A DNA stretch of 6,127 nucleotides from CAZQCJ01 sp964591885 (GCA_964591885.1 CAZQCJ010000050.1:1-6127); one strand, 5' to 3'; numbered from the stretch's first letter, positions 1-4,546 are shown. Notes: generated by a model from the letters alone, not told the origin. Program-made: numbers and translations.

Positions 1-68
1 AATGCTGCTAAAAATAGAGTGTAAAGTCCTCAATCCCCAGAACTCTAGCCCAGCCGATTTATTATAAT

Positions 69-103
69 GACAGAAAGGGCCTAGACCAATATGCTCAGCT
101 TAG
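69..103 (+). repeat. Short imperfect repeat A (partner of 4253-4286)
   Basis: This stretch aligns with 4253-4286 at 24 of 32 ungapped positions. The shared blocks are GACA, AAAGGGC, AG and CTCAGCT, and seven of the eight mismatches are transitions. A TATAAT box sits directly before it at 63-68. A perfect inverted repeat TAGTTT-T-AAACTA follows at 101-113, just past the 3' end of the patatin gene. By rough estimate a single match of this quality could arise by chance in a window this size, so the relation is only suggestive. The first 24 bases of the window are open in frame 1 and end in TAA, which could be the tail of an upstream plus-strand gene, but eight codons are too few to call. Confidence 0.3.
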
Positions 104-128
104 TTTTAAACTATCATTATCTTTTAAA

Positions 129-938
129 TTAAGAGAACAAGATTTTTTTAAGACTTGGGATAATTTCTTCTGTTGCTTTCTCCCCTAATTCGATAAGTTT
201 TTCATTTTTAACAAACTTAGAAAATATACTAAATCGACCTTCCCAAATTTTTGGATTAACCACTAAATCAGCTAGCTGCAAATCTCTGAGAGCTAAATTA
301 TAAAGAAGCATTTGATAGGCGATTCTTAAGGATGATAATTTCGTTAATTTATTATTTTTCAGATATTCTTTTTTAAAAGGAAAAATATTATTATATAAAT
401 TAACACCAATAACTAAATCCGCTCCCATCTCTTTTGCAATTTGAACAGGAATAGGCGCAAAAATTCCCCCGTCAATTAAGTAAGAATTTTTTAATTTTAC
501 CGGGTCAAATATTAAGGGGATGGAAATGCTGGCCCTAATGGCAAAGCTTAAAGGTCCTTTATTTATCGTTTTCGATTTTGCCGTGACTAAATCGGCGCAA
601 CCGGCAGCAAATGGGATTTTTAGATCTTCTATATTAACGTCTCCTAATTCATTTTCTAAAAAGTTTAAAAATCTTTTCCCACTTATTAATCCTGAAGACC
701 GGCTAAAATCAAAGAGTAATCTTCTTAAATCTTTAAATGTCGTATGTTTCGCAATTTCTTCTATTTTAGAAGTATCTCCAAGAGCACTATAAAAACCACC
801 TATTAAAGCCCCAACACTGCAGCCAGCGATAAAATCAATTGGAATTTTATTTTTCACTAAGGCTTTAATAACCCCGATATGAGCTAAGCCTCGCCATCCT
901 CCTGAACCTAAAGCTAATCCAACCTTTTTTCTTTTCAT
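129..938 (-). CDS. Patatin-like phospholipase (RssA/NTE family)
   Basis: Serine acyl hydrolase of the patatin family (bacterial RssA-like subgroup, related to the neuropathy target esterase domain), expected to cleave acyl chains from phospholipids or lysophospholipids. The 269 residues cover a complete single patatin domain. The glycine-rich oxyanion-hole motif GSGGWRG is at residues 11-17, the nucleophile elbow GCSVG at 39-43 (Ser41), and the second dyad residue lies in the DGG motif at 156-158 (Asp156). There is no signal peptide and no clear membrane segment, so it is probably cytoplasmic or peripheral at the membrane. The ATG start is supported by the motif beginning at residue 11 and by a strong -10 box just upstream. 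It stands alone, divergent from the HD-domain gene. In a CPR-type cell with little lipid synthesis, use of acquired lipids is a plausible role, but this is inference; the substrate cannot be read from sequence. Confidence 0.93.
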   Translation of the reverse strand: MKRKKVGLALGSGGWRGLAHIGVIKALVKNKIPIDFIAGCSVGALIGGFYSALGDTSKIEEIAKHTTFKDLRRLLFDFSRSSGLISGKRFLNFLENELGDVNIEDLKIPFAAGCADLVTAKSKTINKGPLSFAIRASISIPLIFDPVKLKNSYLIDGGIFAPIPVQIAKEMGADLVIGVNLYNNIFPFKKEYLKNNKLTKLSSLRIAYQMLLYNLALRDLQLADLVVNPKIWEGRFSIFSKFVKNEKLIELGEKATEEIIPSLKKILFS

Positions 939-951
939 TGTATTTATATTG

Positions 952-979
952 ATTATAACAATAAAAAATATTTTGTCTT
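952..979 (-). promoter_or_regulatory. Promoter of the patatin gene
   Basis: On the minus strand a perfect TATAAT (952-957) is preceded by TGT, giving an extended -10. An AAGACA (974-979) lies 16 bases upstream as a four-of-six match to the -35 consensus. The expected transcript start leaves a leader of only about six bases before the ATG at 938, and no Shine-Dalgarno sequence is visible. Confidence 0.6.
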
Positions 980-1049
980 CTCATAAACCTCCCCCGGATG
1001 AACCCACTCAAAAGTTCGGAAATCATTCTGGACTCCCAGCTAGATTCAG
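956..1049. other. Intergenic element C: repeat remnant or small RNA
   Basis: This stretch lies between the divergent patatin and HD genes and is unusually rich in C on the plus strand, with CCTCCCCC at 988-995, which is complementary to a Shine-Dalgarno-like sequence. It contains GACTCCCAGC (1031-1040), close to the GGCTCCCAGC at the end of repeat copy R1, and it shares the 9-mer CAGCTAGAT (1037-1045) with 4280-4288. On the minus strand 28 codons (956-1039) are open without a start codon and read as a protein-like peptide containing FEWVHPGEVYEKTKYFL. On the plus strand it runs straight into the terminator at 1050-1073. It could be a gene fossil, a dispersed repeat, or the body of a small plus-strand RNA. 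Confidence 0.35.
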
Positions 1050-1073
1050 AAAACCCATTAAATTGGGTTTTTT
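1050..1073 (+). terminator. Intrinsic terminator hairpin, plus strand
   Basis: An 8-bp stem, AAAACCCA (1050-1057) with TGGGTTTT (1064-1071), encloses a 6-base loop and runs into a T tract at 1068-1073. On the minus strand the T tract is only the four bases of the stem, so it works better in the plus direction. No annotated plus-strand gene ends upstream of it. It therefore either ends a short transcript from 939-1049 or acts as an attenuator ahead of the HD gene, whose start is 20 bases further on. Confidence 0.65.
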
Positions 1074-1075
1074 AA

Positions 1076-1086
1076 TATGATAAAAT
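1076..1086 (+). promoter_or_regulatory. Extended -10 promoter of the HD gene (leaderless)
   Basis: TATGATAAAAT contains TGA followed by TAAAAT (1081-1086), an extended -10 type box. The ATG at 1094 lies seven bases after it, where transcription should start, so the mRNA is predicted to be leaderless or nearly so. No -35 box or Shine-Dalgarno sequence is evident. Confidence 0.5.
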
Positions 1087-1093
1087 TATAGCA

Positions 1094-1747
1094 ATGGATA
1101 AGAAGAAAATTATTGAAGAAATTAAAAAATACTTAAAGAAAAATTTTAAAACAGATGCAACTGGTCATGATTGGTGGCATTTTTGGAGAGTCTGGAAAAT
1201 AGCAAAAGAAATTGCCAAAAAAGAAGGTGGGAACTTATTTATCATTGAATTGGCTGCTCTACTCCACGACATCGATGATTATAAATTCAATAATGGAGAT
1301 GATAAAGCTGGTGGAAAAGCAGCAAGAATTTTATTAAAAAAACTCAAAATTGACGAAGAATCAATAAAAAAAGTTTGCCAAATTATTGATAATGTTTCTT
1401 TTAAAGGCGCTGGGGTTAAAAATGGGATAAAAACGAAAGAAGGCTTGATTGTCCAAGATGCTGATAGATTAGATGTTATGGGAGCTATGGGTATTGCCAG
1501 AACTCTGGCTTATGGAGGATTTACAAAAAGAGAAATATACAACCCAACAATAAAACCAAGATTATATAAAACATTTGAAGAATATAAAAACAGTCGAAGC
1601 TCATCGATAAATCATTTTTATGAAAAGCTCTTACTCTTAGAAAGTAGACTAAATACAAAAACTGCAAAGAAAATCGGCAAAAAAAGACACGTCTTTATGG
1701 AAAATTATTTAAAGCAATTTTTTAAAGAATGGAAAGCTGAATTTTAG
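1094..1747 (+). CDS. HD-domain phosphohydrolase, YpgQ/YedJ type
   Basis: Metal-dependent phosphohydrolase of the HD superfamily. The closest recognisable relatives are the B. subtilis YpgQ and E. coli YedJ proteins; YpgQ-type enzymes hydrolyse nucleoside triphosphates to monophosphate and pyrophosphate. The 217 residues match the usual length. The metal-site signatures are visible in order: GHDWWHFWRV at 24-33 (His25), LLHDIDD at 56-62 (the His58-Asp59 pair), and QDADRLD at 121-127. Further family blocks are VSFKGAG (101-107), MGIARTLAYGG (132-142), and HFYEKLLLLESRLNT followed by the KKRHVFMENYLKQFF region near the C-terminus. The protein is soluble, with no signal peptide. The start is supported by the conserved N-terminal spacing and the adjacent -10 box. 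It is transcribed alone. The likely role is nucleotide-pool cleansing, but the substrate is inferred from the family and not visible in the sequence. Confidence 0.92.
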   Translation: MDKKKIIEEIKKYLKKNFKTDATGHDWWHFWRVWKIAKEIAKKEGGNLFIIELAALLHDIDDYKFNNGDDKAGGKAARILLKKLKIDEESIKKVCQIIDNVSFKGAGVKNGIKTKEGLIVQDADRLDVMGAMGIARTLAYGGFTKREIYNPTIKPRLYKTFEEYKNSRSSSINHFYEKLLLLESRLNTKTAKKIGKKRHVFMENYLKQFFKEWKAEF

Positions 1748-1875
1748 ATTGATAAAAAATCGTAACATAGTTGAAGGCTCCCAGCAAAATTAGACACCAC
1801 GCGACCGTAAGCTCTAAAAAAACCAATTATACTTGCTAAGTTTCGTTTAACTGGAAGTCTCGAACCGTACGTTTG
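1744..1875 (-). pseudogene. Start-less open stretch overlapping repeat R1
   Basis: On the minus strand 43 codons (1747-1875) are open between an in-frame TAG and a TAA. The translation reads like a protein: YGSRLPVKRNLASIIGFFRA lies in the middle and GSLQLCYDFL near the end. There is no ATG, GTG or TTG near the beginning, and the final codons overlap the end of the HD gene and the whole of R1. The same frame through R2 and R3 gives GNLQLYYSFL and GSLQLCDDFL, but most changes between copies alter the amino acid, so selection on a peptide is not apparent. It is best read as a gene fossil or as the body of a longer repeat whose conserved tail is R1. Confidence 0.3.
1752..1783 (+). repeat. 32-bp direct repeat, copy R1
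   Basis: First of three same-orientation copies (others at 2493-2524 and 3116-3147), each exactly 32 bp. It begins ATAAAAAAT, has the core AGTTGAAG and ends CTCCCA. R1 and R3 differ at two positions only. It starts five bases after the stop codon of the HD gene, in a convergent intergenic region. Read on the minus strand it ends in a run of six T. The remaining sequence to 1892 shows no gene with a start codon. Confidence 0.85.
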
Positions 1876-1892
1876 CTATTCAGTACCTTTAT

Positions 1893-2402
1893 CTAAATTT
1901 TACGGCTATCATATGCCCAATGAAGAATTGCTTGTCTTTGTTTTGGTCTACAGCTTAAATCTCTTTTTTTACAATTATTTTTGACTTGAACAATATGGCG
2001 TTTAATCGCCATCCACCTCTTAATTTGTCTCTCATCTTCCATTTTAAGCCTTCTCCCCATAAAGTAACGGCAATACCATTGGAACCAACCTCTCGGATCA
2101 TCTTTGTAAATCCAACCCTTTTTACGCCAAACAGAAAGAGGTTGACTGGCATTAACACCAAAGAAGTTTAATTCCGCTTTATGTTTTTCTGGACAAAGTT
2201 TTGCCTTTTTATACCAATCAGAAGGAAATTCATTCTTACAATCCGTCATATATTTACCGCCAAAAATACCAAGCAACAACATTTTTTTAGGAGTAAGTTC
2301 TGGTTTAAATCTTGGATCAAAATTTTTCCCAATTGGCTCTGTTAGAATATAAACAAAATTCTTTTGCATTTTATCATTTACTAAAACATCTTTTGTTTTC
2401 AT
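1893..2402 (-). CDS. Conserved hypothetical Trp-rich protein
   Basis: A 169-residue soluble protein with no signal peptide or membrane segment; no function can be assigned. It is strongly basic and rich in tryptophan (seven: W63, W92, W97, W106, W109, W130, W162), with cysteines at 55, 70, 111, 144 and 151. The most distinctive block is DDPRGWFQWYCRYFMGRR at 101-118, followed by EDERQIKRW (122-130), KNNC (141-144) and CRPKQRQAILHWAYDS (151-166). From memory, not a search, this C-terminal signature belongs to an uncharacterised family found in scattered bacteria and in some fungi and algae. The block looks intact, so the gene is probably functional. It lies alone on the minus strand between repeats R1 and R2. 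Unlike its neighbours it has a Shine-Dalgarno sequence, which supports this start over the Met at residue 12. Confidence 0.8.
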   Translation of the reverse strand: MKTKDVLVNDKMQKNFVYILTEPIGKNFDPRFKPELTPKKMLLLGIFGGKYMTDCKNEFPSDWYKKAKLCPEKHKAELNFFGVNASQPLSVWRKKGWIYKDDPRGWFQWYCRYFMGRRLKMEDERQIKRWMAIKRHIVQVKNNCKKRDLSCRPKQRQAILHWAYDSRKI

Positions 2403-2407
2403 ATCTT

Positions 2408-2412
2408 TCCTT
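2408..2412 (-). promoter_or_regulatory. Shine-Dalgarno site fixing the start at 2402
   Basis: On the minus strand AAGGA is followed by five bases and then the ATG, an ideal ribosome-binding geometry. It is the only complete gene in the window with such a site. A TATAAA (2418-2423) a few bases further upstream is a possible -10 box, but with a convincing -35 lacking it is left as a possibility. Confidence 0.55.
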
Positions 2413-2492
2413 AAGTCTTTATAAAAACTCTAATTTTGTCCTCTAAATTTTTATATTTGCTTATCTTTAGATTATATCAGGGAATGAGTTCT

Positions 2493-2524
2493 ATAAAAAA
2501 CTGTAATACAGTTGAAGATTCCCA
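2493..2524 (+). repeat. 32-bp direct repeat, copy R2, with palindrome
   Basis: Second and most diverged copy, matching R1 at 26 of 32 positions with no gap. It lies in the divergent region between the Trp-rich gene and the membrane-protein gene. Its substitutions create a perfect 15-base inverted repeat AACTGTA-A-TACAGTT at 2499-2513, absent from R1 and R3. Read on the minus strand this becomes a hairpin running into a T tract and would resemble a small intrinsic terminator. Confidence 0.8.
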
Positions 2525-2559
2525 CTTAAATAAAAATCGCTAAAAAGGGTGTTTTTTGT

Positions 2560-2579
2560 TATGATAAATTAATTAAAAT
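2560..2579 (+). promoter_or_regulatory. Promoter of the membrane-protein gene
   Basis: TATGATAAATT (2560-2570) contains TGA followed by TAAATT, an extended -10 type. A second candidate, TAAAAT (2574-2579), lies six bases before the ATG at 2586. Either gives a leader of fewer than ten bases or none. There is no Shine-Dalgarno sequence. Confidence 0.45.
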
Positions 2580-2585
2580 AAAAAT

Positions 2586-3110
2586 ATGGGAATACAGAAA
2601 ATTATTTTATTAATTATTAATTTTTTAGGGGGGACCGCTGTTATTAGCAGCTATATTCTAGGCTTAAACTCAAAAAACAATGGGGCAAATGCCCTTTGGG
2701 GAGGAACTCCTGCTTTTATAAGACCTATTTATACCGTTTCGATGGTTTTAGCAGCCTTAGGATATTTCACTTTTATTTACTTTATTTTATTTAAATTAAA
2801 CCCTAATTTTACCTCATTTAAGTTTCTTTACTTTATTTTCTTGGGGATATTATTACCTTCTGTTTTTTGGATGCCATTAACTAATTTATTTTTATCAAAT
2901 CCAGGAAATTTACTATGGTTTCTTATCCGTTTCGTTTTGATATTAGTTGGTATTTCTTCTTTAGCTTTAGTTTGGTTTTTAGTTAGTCTTTACACAAAAG
3001 AAACAGGATTAACCTACAAGTTGGCTATTATAGGAAGTATTTATTTTGCCTTTCATACTGCTTTACTTGATATGATTTTATGGCCAATCTTTTTCCGAAT
3101 GCAAAGTTAA
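2586..3110 (+). CDS. Multi-pass membrane protein of unknown function
   Basis: A 174-residue integral membrane protein; the family is not recognised. Hydrophobicity by eye gives five membrane segments at roughly residues 5-27, 44-70, 79-98, 106-134 and 145-170. The loops are short and there is no soluble domain. Notable blocks likely to be conserved are LWGGTP (37-42), YTVSMVLAALGYF (49-61), LPSVFWMPLTN (90-100) and HTALLDMILWPIFF (157-170). Polar residues buried in or near segments include W95, H157, D162 and W166. The first segment begins at residue 5, so the start cannot be much later. The gene is transcribed alone, is bracketed by repeats R2 and R3, and its stop codon lies five bases before R3. 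A transporter, channel or signalling role cannot be told apart from sequence alone. Confidence 0.8.
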   Translation: MGIQKIILLIINFLGGTAVISSYILGLNSKNNGANALWGGTPAFIRPIYTVSMVLAALGYFTFIYFILFKLNPNFTSFKFLYFIFLGILLPSVFWMPLTNLFLSNPGNLLWFLIRFVLILVGISSLALVWFLVSLYTKETGLTYKLAIIGSIYFAFHTALLDMILWPIFFRMQS

Positions 3111-3115
3111 CATCC

Positions 3116-3147
3116 ATAAAAAATCATCACATAGTTGAAGGCTCCCA
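3116..3147 (+). repeat. 32-bp direct repeat, copy R3
   Basis: Third copy, differing from R1 at two positions (30 of 32 identical). It begins six bases after the stop codon of the membrane-protein gene, mirroring R1 behind the HD gene, and ends 16 bases before the stop codon of the convergent obg gene. On the minus strand it ends in a T run and might assist termination of obg, but no stable hairpin is present in this copy. Confidence 0.85.
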
Positions 3148-3163
3148 TTCTTAAGGTAATTCT

Positions 3164-4120
3164 TTAGCTTTTCAATCCAAATAAACTAATCGTGGTTTTC
3201 AATTTTTCAAGACTATCCCAATCATTAATCGATACAGGCAGAGTTTGTTTTTTTATTTCTCTCAAAACATTAAGGGAAGAATCTATTTCTTTTTTTGATT
3301 TTAGATCTGTTTTAGTAAGAAGGATTATTTCTTGTTTATTCATCAATTTTGGATTAAATTCTTTTAATTCATTTCTAATGGTTCGGTAACTTTTTATAAG
3401 ATCATTATTTTCACAAGAAATACAATGGAGTAAAAGGTAAACTCTTTCAATGTGTTTTAAAAATTTAATTCCCAAGCCTTTACCTCTGGAGGCCCCCTTT
3501 ATAAGTCCAGGAATATCAGCAATAATTTTTCCATCTAGCTCTCCAAGATTGGGTTCAAGAGTTGTAAAAGGATAATTATCAATTTTAGGCTTGGCAGAAG
3601 TAAGCTCTCTAAGCAGACTACTTTTACCTGCATTGGGGAAACCGATTAATCCGTAATCAGCAATCAGCTTCAGATTAATTTCCAAATCTCTTTGCTGACC
3701 CTTAAGTCCATTCTGAGCATATAATGGCGTTGTTTTGGAGCTGGACCGATATTCAAAGTTCCCTAAACCACCCGAGCCTCCATTACATAACTTAAAGCGA
3801 TCATCTTTATTGATTATTTCAAAAATTTCTTTAGTCTCTTTGTCTTTAACAACAGTACCAATGGGTAATTTTATCTCCAAATCATCAGCATTTCTTCCAT
3901 TTTTTTTATTAGCCATCCCATCTTGACCATTTTCAGCTTTAATTTCAGTATTTTTAGCCAGATTGTTAAGAGCATAAATATCCGAAGTAGCAGCAATATA
4001 AATACTTCCGCCATTACCCCCATTGCCGCCATCTGGACCTCTTCTAGACTTAAAAAAAGAAACTTTACCATTGCCGCCATTACCGGCTATAAATTTAGTA
4101 TTAATTTCTGTAATAAACAT
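3164..4120 (-). CDS. obg: Obg-family GTPase
   Basis: Essential translational GTPase (Obg/CgtA) that binds the large ribosomal subunit during assembly and links it to growth state. The 318 residues comprise the glycine-rich N-terminal Obg fold (about 1-156, with repeats such as GNGGNG at 13-18 and GGNGGNGG at 31-38) and a G domain (about 157-311). Nucleotide motifs are visible: G1 GFPNAGKSS (160-168), the G2 region YPFTT (183-187), G3 DIPGLI (202-207), G4 TKTD (269-272, Thr replacing the usual Asn) and a G5-like VSI (296-298). The protein ends just after the G domain, so the C-terminal OCT domain of many Obg proteins is absent; short forms are common in reduced genomes. The start is fixed by the canonical MFI-x-E-x-N/K N-terminus of the family. 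It is monocistronic here, convergent with the membrane-protein gene. Confidence 0.97.
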   Translation of the reverse strand: MFITEINTKFIAGNGGNGKVSFFKSRRGPDGGNGGNGGSIYIAATSDIYALNNLAKNTEIKAENGQDGMANKKNGRNADDLEIKLPIGTVVKDKETKEIFEIINKDDRFKLCNGGSGGLGNFEYRSSSKTTPLYAQNGLKGQQRDLEINLKLIADYGLIGFPNAGKSSLLRELTSAKPKIDNYPFTTLEPNLGELDGKIIADIPGLIKGASRGKGLGIKFLKHIERVYLLLHCISCENNDLIKSYRTIRNELKEFNPKLMNKQEIILLTKTDLKSKKEIDSSLNVLREIKKQTLPVSINDWDSLEKLKTTISLFGLKS

Positions 4121-4127
4121 AATTTAA

Positions 4128-4133
4128 AATATA
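4128..4133 (-). promoter_or_regulatory. -10 box of obg (leaderless)
   Basis: On the minus strand TATATT is followed by seven bases and then the obg ATG, so transcription should start at or next to the first base of the start codon. No clear -35 box or Shine-Dalgarno sequence is seen. Confidence 0.4.
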
Positions 4134-4252
4134 TCTCTTCTGATTACATTTTACATGATTATTTAAAGCAAGCTAGTTTAAGAATAAAATTACTTGCCTG
4201 GAATTTATATCTGCTACAAAAAAACTTTTAGAATTCATTACTCTAGATATAG

Positions 4253-4286
4253 GACAAAAAGGGCTCAGGCTGAAATACTCAGCTAG
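4253..4286 (+). repeat. Short imperfect repeat B (partner of 69-103)
   Basis: This copy matches 69-103 over 32 ungapped positions with eight mismatches, seven of them transitions. Here the right half forms a perfect hairpin GCTGA-AATAC-TCAGC (4269-4283), which copy A lacks. It lies just upstream of the extended -10 box at 4298-4306. The similarity is near the chance level for a window this size. Confidence 0.3.
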
Positions 4287-4297
4287 ATGTACTTGTA

Positions 4298-4306
4298 TGT
4301 TACAAT
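4298..4306 (+). promoter_or_regulatory. Extended -10 box ahead of the GC-rich island
   Basis: TGT followed by TACAAT (4301-4306) forms an extended -10. Transcription would begin near 4312-4313, shortly before the structured island at 4363-4482. No -35 box is convincing. Confidence 0.4.
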
Positions 4307-4311
4307 AAAGC

Positions 4312-4485
4312 ATTAATACAAAATCTTCAGTTGACGAGTTAGTAGCCATTCTTTTAAAAAAAGGCGGGCATATTGACCAATATTACCTCCAGAATTGTAA
4401 CAGGAGTAAACATGCGGTTGTCTATCTTGACGGTTGGTTTGGCGGAAAAAACATCCGCGAAGCTCTACAAAGAGCACTCGCCTAA
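4312..4485 (+). pseudogene. 57-codon reading frame without a normal start
   Basis: The frame is open from just after a TAA (4306-4308) to a TAA at 4483-4485. The translation looks protein-like, with SVDELVAILLKKGG near the beginning and HAVVYLDGWFGGKNIREALQ near the end, and its codons are GC-richer than those of obg or the HD gene. There is no ATG, GTG or TTG near the beginning; the first plausible codon is ATT at 4312, exactly where a transcript from the -10 box at 4301 would start. An ATG in frame at 4297 is cut off by the TAA after three codons. It may be an N-terminally lost gene, a leaderless ATT-started peptide, or an accident of a structured RNA. The family is not recognised. Confidence 0.3.
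4363..4482 (+). ncRNA. Candidate structured RNA, five nested helices
   Basis: A closing stem, GGCGGG (4363-4368) with CTCGCC (4477-4482, one G-U pair), encloses four hairpins: ATATT-GACC-AATAT (4370-4383), CTCC/GGAG (4387-4390 with 4403-4406), GCGGA/TCCGC (4442-4446 with 4454-4458, A-rich loop) and GCTCT-ACAA-AGAGC (4462-4475). Single bases separate the closing stem from the first and last hairpins, as in a tight multi-branch junction. G+C is about 47%, well above the surrounding intergenic DNA. An extended -10 box lies upstream. The fold was worked out by hand, no known RNA class is recognised, and the stretch is also open in two reading frames, so it remains a candidate. Confidence 0.35.
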
Positions 4486-4525
4486 AACATCAACTTGCAC
4501 CCAATTGCTTTATCTGCTATTTTAG
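4412..4525 (+). CDS. Possible 37-residue small protein with good RBS
   Basis: ATG at 4412 is preceded by AGGAG (4402-4406) with a five-base spacer, a near-ideal ribosome-binding site, which is notable where most genes have none. The frame runs 37 codons to a TAG at 4523-4525. The product starts MRLSILTVGLAEKTSAK and ends in a hydrophobic QLLYLLF. It overlaps the 57-codon frame in another phase and the candidate RNA, and its end overlaps the helicase promoter. No family is recognised. The ribosome-binding site may be fortuitous, since its GGAG also pairs in the proposed RNA fold. Confidence 0.25.
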   Translation: MRLSILTVGLAEKTSAKLYKEHSPKTSTCTQLLYLLF

Positions 4526-4533
4526 GTTATAAT
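4505..4533 (+). promoter_or_regulatory. Promoter of the helicase gene
   Basis: TTGCTT (4505-4510) is spaced exactly 17 bases from a perfect TATAAT (4528-4533). Transcription would start near 4540, giving a leader of about 155 bases before the helicase ATG. It is the best conventional promoter in the window. Confidence 0.6.
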
Positions 4534-4546
4534 AACTACAGTGTTG

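Noticed and set aside
1..24. Tail of an upstream plus-strand gene (eight codons to TAA)
   Set aside because: It is too short to distinguish from chance in AT-rich DNA.
520..792. Plus-strand 90-codon open frame inside the patatin gene
   Set aside because: It lies wholly antisense to a gene with complete family motifs and its translation resembles no protein; it is a shadow frame.
1842..1885. tRNA-like stretch (GGTTCGAGAC on the minus strand)
   Set aside because: The bases around the TTCGA loop do not form a T stem and no acceptor or anticodon arms can be drawn.
1752..3147. CRISPR array or integron attC sites as explanation of the 32-bp repeats
   Set aside because: Spacing is gene-sized and not spacer-sized, there are only three copies, no Cas or integrase gene is present, and the paired R'/R'' core sites of attC are not found.
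3923..4231. Plus-strand frame starting inside obg and ending with a protein-like tail (DYLKQASLRIKLLAWNLYLL)
   Set aside because: The first half is antisense to the glycine-rich Obg domain, there is no start codon in the intergenic part, and the obg promoter region lies in it. The tail could be a fossil but cannot be supported.
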